64,000 nucleotides of DNA from Pseudomonas sp. CROZ-RG-20F-R04-15 (GCF_022662375.1 NZ_JAKNQL010000027.1:1-64000); one strand, 5' to 3'; counted from the first letter of the stretch, positions 27,527-37,072 are shown. The notes: generated from the letters alone by a model not told the origin. Program-made: numbers and translations.

Positions 27527-29797
27527 ATGTCCGACAGTTTCGAACTCTTCCTCACTTGCCCTAAAGGCCTTGAAGGCCTGCTCATCGAGGAAGCCGTCGG
27601 GCTTGGCCTTGAAGAAGCGCGCGAGCACACCTCCGCCGTGCGTGGCATGGCGACCATGGAAACCGCTTATCGCCTGTGCCTCTGGTCGCGTCTGGCCAAC
27701 CGCGTGTTGCTGGTGCTCAAGCGTTTCCCGATGAAAGACGCTGAAGACCTCTACCACGGTGTGCTCGACATCGAGTGGCAGGATCACATGCTCAGCGACG
27801 GCACTCTGGCCGTTGAATTCAGCGGTCACGGCTCAGGCATCGACAACACCCATTTCGGCGCGCTGAAAGTCAAAGACGCCATCGTCGACAAACTGCGCAC
27901 GCCACAGGGCGACCGTCCGTCGATCGACAAACTCAACCCGGACCTGCGCATTCACCTGCGTCTGGATCGCGGCGAAGCGATTCTCTCCCTTGATCTCTCC
28001 GGCCACAGCCTGCACCAGCGCGGTTATCGCTTGCAGCAGGGCGCGGCGCCGCTGAAGGAAAACCTCGCAGCGGCGATCCTGATCCGTTCCGGCTGGCCAC
28101 GCATTGCCGCTGAAGGCGGCGCGCTGGCTGACCCGATGTGCGGTGTCGGTACGTTCCTCGTCGAGGCGGGCATGATCGCCGCCGACATGGCGCCGAACCT
28201 GCGCCGTGAGCAGTGGGGCTTCACCGCGTGGCTCGGTCACGTGCCGGCGCTGTGGAAAAAACTCCACGAAGAAGCCGTTGAACGCGCCGCTGCCGGCCTG
28301 GCCAAGCCACCGCTGTGGATTCGCGGTTACGAAGCTGATCCGCGTCTGATTCAGCCGGGCCGCAACAACGTTGAACGTGCCGGCCTGAGCGAGTGGATCA
28401 AGATCTACCAGGGCGAAGTCGCGACCTTCGAGCCGCGCCCGGACCAGAACCAGAAAGGTCTGGTCATCTGCAACCCGCCGTACGGCGAGCGTCTCGGCGA
28501 TGAAGCCAGCCTGCTGTATCTCTACCAGAACCTCGGCGAACGTCTGCGTCAGGCCTGCCTGAACTGGGAAGCGGCGGTGTTCACCGGCGCGCCGGATCTG
28601 GGCAAGCGCATGGGCATTCGCAGCCACAAACAGTATTCGTTCTGGAACGGCGCGTTGCCGTGCAAGCTGCTGTTGATCAAAGTGCTGCCGGATCAGTTCG
28701 TCACCGGCGAGCGTCGCACTCCGGAACAGCGTCAGGCCGAGCGCGAGCAAGCGGCTTACGATCAGACCCCGGACGAGCCGCAAGAGCGCAAGTTCAACAA
28801 GAACGGCAACCCGATCAAACCGACGCCAGCCCCGGCACCGGTGATCGAGCAACCCCGCTTGAGCGAAGGCGGGCAGATGTTTGCCAACCGTCTGCAAAAG
28901 AACCTCAAGGCCATGGGCAAGTGGGTCAAGCGCGAAGGCATTGATTGCTACCGTGTCTACGATGCCGACATGCCTGAGTACGCGATGGCGATCGATCTGT
29001 ATCACGACTGGGTGCACGTGCAGGAATACGCCGCACCGAAGTCGATCGACCCGGAAAAAGCCTCGGCGCGCATGTTCGATGCACTGGCAGCGATTCCGCA
29101 GGCACTCAACGTCGACAAGAGCCGCGTGGTGGTCAAACGCCGCGAGCGCCAGAGCGGTACCAAGCAGTACGAGCGTCAGGCTGCGCAAGGCAAGTTCAAT
29201 GAAGTCAGCGAGGGCGGCGTGAAGTTGCTGGTCAACCTCACCGACTACCTCGACACCGGTCTGTTCCTCGACCACCGCCCAATGCGCATGCGTATCCAGA
29301 AAGAGGCGGCCGGCAAGCGCTTCCTCAATCTGTTCTGCTACACCGCGACCGCCAGTGTGCACGCGGCCAAGGGCGGAGCGCGCAGCACCACCAGCGTCGA
29401 CCTGTCGAAGACCTACCTCGATTGGGCACGCCGCAACCTGTCGCTTAACGGCTACTCGGACAAGAACCGTCTGGAGCAGGGCGATGTGATGGCGTGGCTG
29501 GAAAGCAGCCGTGACGAGTACGACCTGATCTTCATCGATCCGCCGACGTTCTCCAACTCCAAGCGCATGGAAGGCATCTTCGACGTGCAGCGTGACCAGG
29601 TGCAGTTGATTGACCTGGCCATGGCGCGTCTGGCGCCGGGTGGTGTGCTGTATTTCTCCAACAACTTCCGCAAGTTCCAGTTGGAAGAAAACCTCGCCGA
29701 GCGTTATGCGGTCGAGGAAATCAGCGCGCAAACCATCGACCCGGATTTCGCCCGCAACACCAGGATCCACCGCGCCTGGAAAATCACGGCTCGTTGA
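27527..29797 (+). CDS. rlmL: Bifunctional 23S rRNA methyltransferase RlmKL (m2G2445 / m7G2069)
   Basis: Modifies two guanines of 23S rRNA during ribosome assembly. The 756-residue product joins an N-terminal THUMP domain (about 45-160) and RlmL methyltransferase (about 160-390, motifs DPMCGVGTFLVEAG and ICNPPYGERL) to a C-terminal RlmK methyltransferase (about 450-756, with FLNLFCYTATASVHAAKGGA and IDPPTFSNSKRM). Both NPPY- and DPPT-type catalytic motifs are intact. A proline-rich linker near 425-445 joins the halves. The ATG at 27527 fits the family N-terminus. It is preceded by a 532-nt non-coding region. Confidence 0.96.
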   Translation: MSDSFELFLTCPKGLEGLLIEEAVGLGLEEAREHTSAVRGMATMETAYRLCLWSRLANRVLLVLKRFPMKDAEDLYHGVLDIEWQDHMLSDGTLAVEFSGHGSGIDNTHFGALKVKDAIVDKLRTPQGDRPSIDKLNPDLRIHLRLDRGEAILSLDLSGHSLHQRGYRLQQGAAPLKENLAAAILIRSGWPRIAAEGGALADPMCGVGTFLVEAGMIAADMAPNLRREQWGFTAWLGHVPALWKKLHEEAVERAAAGLAKPPLWIRGYEADPRLIQPGRNNVERAGLSEWIKIYQGEVATFEPRPDQNQKGLVICNPPYGERLGDEASLLYLYQNLGERLRQACLNWEAAVFTGAPDLGKRMGIRSHKQYSFWNGALPCKLLLIKVLPDQFVTGERRTPEQRQAEREQAAYDQTPDEPQERKFNKNGNPIKPTPAPAPVIEQPRLSEGGQMFANRLQKNLKAMGKWVKREGIDCYRVYDADMPEYAMAIDLYHDWVHVQEYAAPKSIDPEKASARMFDALAAIPQALNVDKSRVVVKRRERQSGTKQYERQAAQGKFNEVSEGGVKLLVNLTDYLDTGLFLDHRPMRMRIQKEAAGKRFLNLFCYTATASVHAAKGGARSTTSVDLSKTYLDWARRNLSLNGYSDKNRLEQGDVMAWLESSRDEYDLIFIDPPTFSNSKRMEGIFDVQRDQVQLIDLAMARLAPGGVLYFSNNFRKFQLEENLAERYAVEEISAQTIDPDFARNTRIHRAWKITAR

Positions 29798-29812
29798 CGC
29801 TTGGCGAAATTG

Positions 29813-29850
29813 GATCCACAGAGCCTTGATTTTTAAAGGCTCCGTGGATC
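29813..29850. repeat. Large stem-loop between rlmKL and the diguanylate cyclase gene
   Basis: Inverted repeat GATCCAC-A-GAGCCTT / AAGGCTC-C-GTGGATC with an A-C mismatch and a T-rich loop, starting 16 nt after the rlmKL stop. It lacks a trailing T-run. It may act as an mRNA 3'-end stabiliser or a factor-dependent terminator. Confidence 0.65.
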
Positions 29851-29944
29851 TGCCCGCGCTAGCTAAATTAGTGGCTAATAGCTATAACTCACACACGGTC
29901 AATGGGGTTTTCCCGTAAATGCTGGCGTAGTGTGAGTTGTCTTT

Positions 29945-32326
29945 ATGTCGTTGCACCCCGTGCGCCCAAAGATTCTGGGTTTTATCAGCGAAGACGTCTC
30001 GGCCTGGCTGGTCGCGCTGCTGGTATTGCTTGCCGGCGGGATTCTCACGGGGTTGCTTGCCTGGGCTACCCTCAATCAGTTTCAGCAACAGACGCTTCAG
30101 CGGTTTCAACTGCTGGCCAACGAACGTTACAGCCGCATCGAAGAGCGATTTCAGGACCAAGAGCAACGCCTCGACGGTCTGCGCCGCTTTTTCGCCAACT
30201 CTGAATCGGTGTCCCGCGCCGAATTCGACGGTTACACCCAACCTTTATTACTGCGCACCCAAGCCTATTCGTTTGCCCTCAAGGTCAGTGGCGCCGAGCG
30301 CGCGGCGTTTGAGCAGCGGGTGCGTGACGAAGGCCTGAGCAACTTTACCCTGCGTGAGCTGAATGCCCAAGGCGAGCTGCAACTGGCTGGCGTGCGCGAT
30401 GCATACGTGCCGGTGCTCTACAGCCAGACGCAAAGTCGGCTTGGCTCACCGCTGGGTTATGACTTGCTGGCGCAGCCGTTGCGCCGCGACACCCTGCAAC
30501 GGGCCGACAAGCTCGGCGGGCTGGCGGTGTCGCAACCGATGCACCTGGTCAATATCGAGCCATCCTACGCACGCGGTGTGCTGCTGGTGGCGCCGGTGAG
30601 CCGCAATGGTGAACGACAGTCGTTTGGCTACGTGATGGCGGTGATCAGCATGCGCCAGCTGCTCGCCGACGGTTTGCCGGATGCCTTTCATGACTATCTG
30701 TCGGTGCGCATTCTCGATATGTCGACCAATGATCAGCACGAGGCCTTGTTCGAGTCGACCAACGAGCCAGCGCCGAGCGATCTGTCCGCCACGCGTCTGG
30801 TACGCATGGCCGATCACGACTATCAGGTCGATATCTTGCCGAGTGAGGCGTTCGTTCAGGCCAACCATTCGTCGGTCGGCAGCGTGATCATTCTGGGCAG
30901 CTTGCTCAGTCTGCTGCTCAGCGCCTTGCTCTATGTGTTGGTCAGTCAACGTCAGCGCGCCTTGCGCATGGTTGAGCAGCGCACGCAGGAACTGCACGCC
31001 AGTGAGCAGGAATTGCGCGGCACTCACGGTCAGTTGCGCGGCGTGCTGAATGCGGCGACGCAAGTGGCAATCATCGCCACGGACTTGCGCGGGGTGATCA
31101 ATACTTTCAACCCCGGCGCCGAACAAATGCTCGGCTACAGCAGCGCCGATGTCGTCGGCCACATGACCCTGGAAAACCTCCATCTGCCTCGTGAACTGAC
31201 AACCCGCGCTGCGGAGTTGAGTGCGCGCTACGGCAAGACCATCCCGACGTGCCACGCGATGCTGGTCGAGGGCGGCGAAGTCGGCGGCCACGAGGCTCGC
31301 GAGTGGACGCTGATGCGCAGCGATGGCAGCCATCTGCCGGTGAACATGCTCGCCACGCCGGTACTCGATGAACAAGGGCTGTGGGTCGGACATCTGGCAA
31401 TCTGCATCGACATCACCGAGCGCAAGCGTGTGCACGAGGTGCTCGCGGCGCGCGATGTCTTGCTGAAAAAGCTCAGCGCCCACGTGCCCGGCGGTATCTA
31501 TCAATTCAAGATGGAATTCGACGGGCGCTTCAGTGTGATCTACGCCAGCGACGGTATCCGTGAGATCTACGAGCTGGAGCCGGACGTGCTGTTGTTCAAC
31601 GCCGAGGCGATTTTCACCCGTATTCATCCGCAGGACATTACCCGCGTGCGTTCTTCCATTCGCGCCTCGGCGGACAGCCTCAGTCCGTGGCGCGAGGAAT
31701 ACCGCGTGCAGTTGCCCGAGCGCGGCCTGCGCTGGGTGCGCGGCGAGGCGACACCGGAAGAACTGCCGGGCGGCGGTGTGCTGTGGCATGGCTATATCTC
31801 GGACATTTCCGATTTGAAACGCGTGGAGGAAGAACTGCGTGCGCTGTCGGTGACCGACTCGTTGACCGGCATCCATAACCGTCGCTATTTCCAGGAACGC
31901 CTGACCACCGAAATGGCCCGGGTCGAGCGCGGTGGTGGCGAGTTGTCGGTGATCATGCTCGACATCGACCACTTCAAACGCATCAACGATCAGTATGGTC
32001 ATGCTGTCGGTGACCGGGTGCTGCAAGCGGTGTGCGAGCGCATCGGCCATCGTTTGCGGCGTACCGATGTGTTCTGTCGCTTGGGTGGCGAGGAGTTCAT
32101 GGTGCTGTGCCCGGACATCGACGGCGAGCATGCGTACATGCTGGCGGTTGAGCTGTGGCAGGGTTTGCGTGGCGCGCCGGTGGATGTGGTCGGCGTGGTC
32201 ACGGCGAGTTTCGGGATCGCCAGTTGGCGGCCGGGGGAGGGCGCGGATGCACTGTTGTTGCGGGCGGATTCGGGTGTGTATATGGCAAAGCAGCGCGGGC
32301 GCGATCGTGTCGAGCAGATGAGCTAA
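29945..32326 (+). CDS. CHASE-PAS-PAS-GGDEF diguanylate cyclase
   Basis: Membrane sensor that probably makes cyclic di-GMP, 793 residues. Layout: transmembrane helix (about 18-40), periplasmic CHASE sensor domain (about 45-270), second transmembrane helix (about 312-335), short coiled coil, PAS domain (about 355-490), second PAS-like domain (about 505-620) and GGDEF domain (about 630-790). The active-site motif is GGEEF at 714-718, a functional variant. An inhibitory RxxD site (RRTD) lies five residues before it, so product feedback is expected. No EAL domain is present. The ligand of the CHASE domain is unknown. Confidence 0.92.
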   Translation: MSLHPVRPKILGFISEDVSAWLVALLVLLAGGILTGLLAWATLNQFQQQTLQRFQLLANERYSRIEERFQDQEQRLDGLRRFFANSESVSRAEFDGYTQPLLLRTQAYSFALKVSGAERAAFEQRVRDEGLSNFTLRELNAQGELQLAGVRDAYVPVLYSQTQSRLGSPLGYDLLAQPLRRDTLQRADKLGGLAVSQPMHLVNIEPSYARGVLLVAPVSRNGERQSFGYVMAVISMRQLLADGLPDAFHDYLSVRILDMSTNDQHEALFESTNEPAPSDLSATRLVRMADHDYQVDILPSEAFVQANHSSVGSVIILGSLLSLLLSALLYVLVSQRQRALRMVEQRTQELHASEQELRGTHGQLRGVLNAATQVAIIATDLRGVINTFNPGAEQMLGYSSADVVGHMTLENLHLPRELTTRAAELSARYGKTIPTCHAMLVEGGEVGGHEAREWTLMRSDGSHLPVNMLATPVLDEQGLWVGHLAICIDITERKRVHEVLAARDVLLKKLSAHVPGGIYQFKMEFDGRFSVIYASDGIREIYELEPDVLLFNAEAIFTRIHPQDITRVRSSIRASADSLSPWREEYRVQLPERGLRWVRGEATPEELPGGGVLWHGYISDISDLKRVEEELRALSVTDSLTGIHNRRYFQERLTTEMARVERGGGELSVIMLDIDHFKRINDQYGHAVGDRVLQAVCERIGHRLRRTDVFCRLGGEEFMVLCPDIDGEHAYMLAVELWQGLRGAPVDVVGVVTASFGIASWRPGEGADALLLRADSGVYMAKQRGRDRVEQMS

Positions 32327-32345
32327 GCCGCGACGCGGTTCCCCT

Positions 32346-32435
32346 GTGGGAGCGAGCCTGCTCGCGAAGGCGTCAGGTCAGTCAATAAATGCACCGACTG
32401 ATAATCCGCCTTCGCGAGCAGGCTCGCTCCCACAG
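32346..32435. repeat. REP pair (REPIN) R4
   Basis: Inverted REP copies from 32346 (forward) and ending at 32435 (reverse). The pair separates the convergent diguanylate cyclase and dacB genes. Confidence 0.85.
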
Positions 32436-32461
32436 GGTTATGGGGTGTTGCTTGAACTGCG

Positions 32462-33922
32462 TTACAGGACCGAAGCGGTCTGCGCCAGTTTCGGCTGCTT
32501 GTACAGATCCAGCAGCACCTGATCCAGCACCGACGACGCCCCGAACGGCGCCTTGTCGTTGAGGATCGCCACCACCGCCCAGGTATTGCCGTTAACGTCG
32601 CGGCTGAAACCGGCAATTGCGCGCACGGTGTTCAGCGTGCCGGTCTTGACGTGGGCTTCGCCGCGCATCGCAGTGGTCTTCAGGCGTTTACGCATGGTGC
32701 CGTCAGTGCCGGCGATCGGCAGCGAGCTGATGTATTCCGCGGCATACGGGCTGTGCCAGGCAGCTTGCAGCATGCCGGCCATCTCACGGGCGCTGACACG
32801 TTCGGCACGGGACAGGCCGGAGCCGTTCTCCATTACCAGATGCGGTGCGGTGATGCCTTTTCTGGCCAGCCACTGGCGTACGACGCGTTGCGCAGCCTTG
32901 GCGTCGTCACCGTCGGCATCATTACGGAATTTCTGCCCCAAGCTCAGGAACAGCTGCTGGGCCATGGTGTTGTTACTGTACTTGTTGATGTCGCGGATGA
33001 TCTCCGCCAAGTCAGGCGAATAGGCGCGCGCCAGCAGTTTGGCATTGCCTGGCGTCGAGGCCAGACGATCCTTGCCCTGAATGCTGCCGCCCAGTTCTTT
33101 CCAGATCGCGCGTACGGCGCCGGCGGTGTAGGTCGCGTGGTCGAGCAGCGACAGGTACGTCTGCGAGCTGCAGCCTTCGCCCAACTGGCCGGCAACGGTC
33201 ACGTTGACGCTGCCATCGGCTTGCGTCACCGGGTTGTAGCGCACGCCACCGGTGCATTGCTTGGAGGGCAGGGCTTTGACGGTGTTTTCGATGTGGATGC
33301 TGGCAATCGGCGGCTCGACCGAGATCAGTACACGGCCACCGTCATTGCGCGCCACGAAGCGCAGGGCCTTGAGGTTGACCAGCAGCGAATCCGGTTTGAC
33401 CAGGAACGGTTTGTTCTCGTCATTGCCGTCATCGTTGAATTCCGGCAGCACCGGTTGCACGAAGAAATTGCGATCAAGCACCAGATCACCGGTGATCTGC
33501 GTCACGCCGTTGGCGCGCAGGTCGCGCATCAGCAGCCAGAGTTTTTCCATGTTCAGCTTCGGATCACCGCCACCCTTCAGGTAAAGGTTGCCGTTGAGGA
33601 TGCCGCCGCTCAGGTCGCCATCGGTGTAGAACTCGGTTTTCCACTGATGATTGGGGCCGAGCATTTCCAGCGCCGCGTAGGTGGTGACCAGTTTCATGGT
33701 CGAGGCCGGATTGACCGAAACATCCGCGTTGAACACGGTCGGCGTGCCCGGGCCGTCCAGCGGCACCATCACCAGCGACAAGGCGCTGGGCTGCAATTTG
33801 CTCGCTTTGAGGGCTTTTTCGACGTTCGGGGTGAGTGAAGTATTGATGGTGGCAGCGGAAACAGGCAGGGCCAGAGGCAGAAGAAGGCCGGCGAGAAACA
33901 GTGGACGCAACGATTTGATCAT
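32462..33922 (-). CDS. dacB: D-alanyl-D-alanine carboxypeptidase/endopeptidase (PBP4 type)
   Basis: Periplasmic class C low-molecular-weight penicillin-binding protein that trims or cleaves peptidoglycan peptides. The 486-residue precursor has a signal peptide (about 1-23, ending VSA). The three active-site motifs are present: SxxK as S74-T-M-K77 in NPASTMKL, SxN in YSNNTMAQ (about 315), and KTG in HVKTGTLN (about 430). The insert between the first two motifs is typical of PBP4. The start at 33922 lies just before the hydrophobic leader. It is convergent with the diguanylate cyclase gene. Confidence 0.94.
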   Translation of the reverse strand: MIKSLRPLFLAGLLLPLALPVSAATINTSLTPNVEKALKASKLQPSALSLVMVPLDGPGTPTVFNADVSVNPASTMKLVTTYAALEMLGPNHQWKTEFYTDGDLSGGILNGNLYLKGGGDPKLNMEKLWLLMRDLRANGVTQITGDLVLDRNFFVQPVLPEFNDDGNDENKPFLVKPDSLLVNLKALRFVARNDGGRVLISVEPPIASIHIENTVKALPSKQCTGGVRYNPVTQADGSVNVTVAGQLGEGCSSQTYLSLLDHATYTAGAVRAIWKELGGSIQGKDRLASTPGNAKLLARAYSPDLAEIIRDINKYSNNTMAQQLFLSLGQKFRNDADGDDAKAAQRVVRQWLARKGITAPHLVMENGSGLSRAERVSAREMAGMLQAAWHSPYAAEYISSLPIAGTDGTMRKRLKTTAMRGEAHVKTGTLNTVRAIAGFSRDVNGNTWAVVAILNDKAPFGASSVLDQVLLDLYKQPKLAQTASVL

Positions 33923-34154
33923 ATGAAATAAAACCCTACAGCCGAGGGGAAAAAGACGAGGACATGGATGAAAAGGTCCTCAGTGGTCACGAAAGTGTCG
34001 GCATTATGCCCCAACCTGTAACAGGTTGTGCCTTGTCCGGGCAGGCCAATACGTTTTTTTTTACAGGCGGTCAGTCACTGTGTCCAGAGAGTCGGGCAAT
34101 CGATTGCTTAAACTGGTAAAGTGCCCGCCGTATTTACTTAAGAGGATTGTTCCA

Positions 34155-34499
34155 ATGGCGACTAACCGTTCCCAGCGTCTGCGCAAAAAACTGTGCGTTG
34201 ATGAATTTCAAGAGCTGGGTTTCGAACTGAACCTGGACTTCAAAGAAGACTTGTCCGAAGAAGCCATTGACGCTTTCCTCGAAGCCTTCATCAAAGAAGC
34301 CATGGAAGCCAATGGTCTGGGTTATGTTGGCGGCGACGACTTCGGTCTGGTATGCCTGCAGAAGCGTGGCTCGGTCAACGAAGAGCAGCGTGCTGCCGTT
34401 GAAGCCTGGCTGAAAACCCGCTCCGAGCTGACCAAGTATGAAGTCAGCCCGTTGCTGGACGTGTGGTATCCGGAAAAGCCGATCAACCCGGTTGCGTGA
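34155..34499 (+). CDS. yggL: YggL family protein (DUF469), 50S-associated
   Basis: Small acidic protein of 114 residues, with a basic N-terminal tip (MATNRSQRLRKKLCVDEF). It matches the YggL/DUF469 family, reported to bind the large ribosomal subunit. I choose the ATG at 34155, preceded by AGAGGATTG; upstream in-frame codons would add a stretch unlike the family. It is a single-gene unit closed by a strong terminator. Confidence 0.88.
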   Translation: MATNRSQRLRKKLCVDEFQELGFELNLDFKEDLSEEAIDAFLEAFIKEAMEANGLGYVGGDDFGLVCLQKRGSVNEEQRAAVEAWLKTRSELTKYEVSPLLDVWYPEKPINPVA

Positions 34500-34504
34500 T
34501 ACTT

Positions 34505-34539
34505 AAAAAAACGGCGACCTGAGGGTCGCCGTTTTTTTT
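34505..34539 (+). terminator. Intrinsic terminator after yggL
   Basis: Hairpin ACGGCGACC/GGTCGCCGT with a short loop, flanked by seven A and eight T residues, a few nt beyond the yggL stop. Confidence 0.92.
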
Positions 34540-34582
34540 CGTCTGGGGTTTGGTTGTTCGGTTTGGGATTTGTGGTGGAGCT

Positions 34583-34731
34583 GCCCCTCACCCCAGCCCT
34601 CTCCCCCTGGAGAGGGAGCCGGTTTATGGGCTTTTCAAAATTCGAGTTCGACTCGGTATCCCATGGCGTATGTCTTCCAGACACCTCGGTCAGTCCCCTC
34701 TCCCTCCGGGAGAGGGCTAGGGTGAGGGGCT
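34583..34731. repeat. Composite palindromic repeat, two facing copies of the CCCCTCACCC(T/C)AGCCCTC type
   Basis: Forward copy at 34583-34620 and reverse copy at 34693-34731, about 70 nt apart. The internal spacer contains GACTCGGTATC and CACCTCGGTCAGTCCCC, related to the flanks of the copies at 23187-23472. It lies just past the end of the BenE-type gene. Confidence 0.75.
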
Positions 34732-34738
34732 TTTGACC

Positions 34739-35929
34739 TTAAGCTTTACGCCAATTCAAAATCAATAAAGTCAAAACCCCCGCCACAATCCCCCAAAACG
34801 CCGACCCAATGGAAAACAACGTCAGCCCCGACGCCGTGACCATAAAGGTAATCAACGCCGCCTCCCGTTCCTTCACCTCGGTCATGGCAATGCTCAAGCC
34901 ATTGATGATCGAACCGAACAGCGCCAGCGCGGCAATCGACAGCACCAATTCCTTTGGCAACGCGGCAAACAACGCCGCCAGCGTGGCGCCAAACACCCCG
35001 GCAATCCCGTAGAAAATCCCGCACCAGACCGCAGCGGTGTAGCGCTTGTTGCGATCCTCATGGGCGTGCGGCCCGGTGCAGATCGCCGCGCTGATGGCCG
35101 CGAGGTTGATGCCGTGGGAGCCGAACGGCGCGAGCAACAGCGAAGCGATGCCGGTGGTGGTGATCAGTGGCGAGGCCGGGACGTTGTAGCCGTCGGCGCG
35201 CAACACGGCGATGCCGGGCATGTTCTGCGAGGTCATCGCGACCACGAACAGCGGAATGCCGATGCTGATGGTCGCGGCCAGCGAGAAGTGCGGCGTGGTC
35301 CATACCGGCGTCGCCACCTCCAGATGAAAACCGCTGAAGTCCAGCAAGCCCATAAAGCCCGACAGTGCGGTGCCGATCAGCAGCGCGGCGAGCACGGCAT
35401 AACGCGGTGTCAGCCGCTTGACCACTAAATAAGTGAAGAACATTCCCAGCACCAGCCCGGTGCGGTGCTGCGCGGCGACGAAGATTTCGCTGCCGATCTT
35501 GAACAGAATCCCCGCCAGCAATGCCGCCGCCAGTGACGCCGGGATCTTTTTTACCAGCCGTTCGAAGCTGCCGGTCAGCCCGCAAATCGTCACCAGCACC
35601 GCACAGGTGATATAGGCTCCAATGGCCTCGCCATAGCTGACGCCACCCAGACTGGTGATCAGCAACGCCGCGCCGGGTGTTGACCAGGCGATAGTGATCG
35701 GCGTGCGATAACGCAACGACAGGCCGATCGAACACACCGCCATGCCGATCGAAATCGCCCAGATCCACGAAGAAATCTGCCCGCTGGTCAGGCCTGCCGC
35801 TTGCCCGGCCTGGAACATCAGCACCAGCGAGCTGGTGTAGCCGGTCATCATCGCGATGAATCCGGCGACGATGGCCGAAGGCGAAGTGTCGGTCAGAGGG
35901 CGGAGTCGGGTGTGGGTGGCGTCGTTCAT
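34739..35929 (-). CDS. BenE-family permease (benzoate/H+ symporter-like)
   Basis: Inner-membrane permease of 396 residues with about eleven to twelve hydrophobic helices, belonging to the BenE family and more distantly to the NCS2 nucleobase transporters. Visible family segments include SWIWAISIGMAV (about 55) and VLRADGYNVPASPLITTTG (about 255-273). BenE proteins are annotated as benzoate transporters, but no benzoate catabolic gene is in the window. The start at 35929 (MNDATHTRLRPLTD) is preferred over upstream in-frame codons that run through a REP repeat. The nearby GntR regulator is divergent and may control it. Confidence 0.85.
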   Translation of the reverse strand: MNDATHTRLRPLTDTSPSAIVAGFIAMMTGYTSSLVLMFQAGQAAGLTSGQISSWIWAISIGMAVCSIGLSLRYRTPITIAWSTPGAALLITSLGGVSYGEAIGAYITCAVLVTICGLTGSFERLVKKIPASLAAALLAGILFKIGSEIFVAAQHRTGLVLGMFFTYLVVKRLTPRYAVLAALLIGTALSGFMGLLDFSGFHLEVATPVWTTPHFSLAATISIGIPLFVVAMTSQNMPGIAVLRADGYNVPASPLITTTGIASLLLAPFGSHGINLAAISAAICTGPHAHEDRNKRYTAAVWCGIFYGIAGVFGATLAALFAALPKELVLSIAALALFGSIINGLSIAMTEVKEREAALITFMVTASGLTLFSIGSAFWGIVAGVLTLLILNWRKA

Positions 35930-35982
35930 GACGGCGGTGTTCCTTATACCAATGAAGATCCCCGCCACGACAAAGAACCCAT

Positions 35983-36071
35983 GTGGGAGCGAGCCTGCTC
36001 GCGAAAGCGGTGTGTCAATCAACATTCATACTGAATGTGAAATGGCTTTCGCGAGCAGGCTCGCTCCCACA
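35983..36071. repeat. REP pair (REPIN) R5
   Basis: Inverted REP copies, forward from 35983 and reverse ending at 36071, in the 358-nt region between the divergent BenE-type permease and GntR genes. Confidence 0.85.
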
Positions 36072-36183
36072 GGGGATCACAGTCATTCGGCGGATTCTGC
36101 GATCAAGCCTAAACTCAATCCTAACGGATCGTTGCAATACAGCCGAAGTCACAAACAGCCGTACAGTCGTGTTGCCACCTTTC

Positions 36184-36195
36184 ATTGTGTACAAT
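36184..36195. promoter_or_regulatory. Near-palindromic ATTGTGTACAAT, candidate GntR operator
   Basis: The sequence ATTGTGTACAAT is a near-perfect inverted repeat of the TTGT-N2-ACAA form used by many FadR-type GntR regulators. It lies 93 nt before the gntR start at 36288. Autoregulation is an inference. Confidence 0.4.
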
Positions 36196-36287
36196 CGCGC
36201 TGTTTTTTACGCGATACTTGCCAGCGACCTACTGTGCCGTATTACAGTCACGGTCTATTCGCCGCAGTTCTCCCGACTCGAGTGCCC

Positions 36288-37052
36288 ATGAACGAACAGT
36301 TGCAACCCCTCAAGAAACAACCGCGAGCAGGCAAAGCCGGCCGCAGCGGAACCCAGGACGATATTGTCTACGCGCATATCTTCGAGGCCATCCTCGAACA
36401 GCGTCTGGCGCCCGGCACCAAGTTGAGCGAAGAAGCGCTGGGGGAAATCTTTGGGGTCAGCCGCACCATCATTCGCCGTGCGCTGTCGCGTCTGGCCCAT
36501 GAAGGCGTCGTGCTGTTGCGGCCGAACCGTGGCGCCGTGGTCGCCAGCCCGAGCGTTGAAGAAGCCCGTCAGGTGTTTCTCGCACGCCGTCTGGTCGAAC
36601 GCGCGATCACCGAACTGGCGGTGCAACACGCCACTGCCGAGCAGATCGCCGAATTGCGCCAGATGGTCAACGACGAACGCGACAGCTTCTCCCGTGGCGA
36701 TCGCGGCGCCGGTATTCGTCTGTCGGGCGAATTCCACCTGAAACTGGCGGAAGCGGCGATGAACGCACCGTTGATCAGCTTCCAGCGCAGTCTGGTGTCG
36801 CAGACGTCGCTGATCATTGCCCAATATGAAAGCGGCAACCGTTCGCATTGTTCGTACGACGAACACACGCAGTTGATCGACGCGATCGAGAAACGCGACG
36901 GTGAATTGGCAGTGAATCTGATGATGCATCACATGGATCACATCGACAGCAAGCTCAACCTCGACGAGGAAGGCGCGTCGGATGATCTGCATGCGGTGTT
37001 CTCGCATTTGTTGCAGACCAAGAAGCCGGGGCGTCCGAGCGCCAAGCTCTAA
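36288..37052 (+). CDS. GntR-family (FCD domain) transcriptional regulator
   Basis: DNA-binding regulator of 254 residues: a basic N-terminal tail (1-22), a winged helix (about 25-95, with LGEIFGVSRTIIRRALSRLAHEG) and a C-terminal FCD ligand-binding domain (about 105-230). The start at 36288 is followed by MNEQLQPLKKQPRAGK. It converges on guaD across a shared terminator and diverges from the BenE-type permease. From position it may regulate purine catabolism or the permease. The ligand cannot be deduced. Confidence 0.88.
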   Translation: MNEQLQPLKKQPRAGKAGRSGTQDDIVYAHIFEAILEQRLAPGTKLSEEALGEIFGVSRTIIRRALSRLAHEGVVLLRPNRGAVVASPSVEEARQVFLARRLVERAITELAVQHATAEQIAELRQMVNDERDSFSRGDRGAGIRLSGEFHLKLAEAAMNAPLISFQRSLVSQTSLIIAQYESGNRSHCSYDEHTQLIDAIEKRDGELAVNLMMHHMDHIDSKLNLDEEGASDDLHAVFSHLLQTKKPGRPSAKL

Positions 37053-37072
37053 GCTGATACCGAGTCGACCCC

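Noticed and set aside
27833-29770. Long open frame opposite rlmKL
   Set aside because: Same explanation: the complementary strand of a high-GC gene. No ribosome binding site and no recognisable domain.
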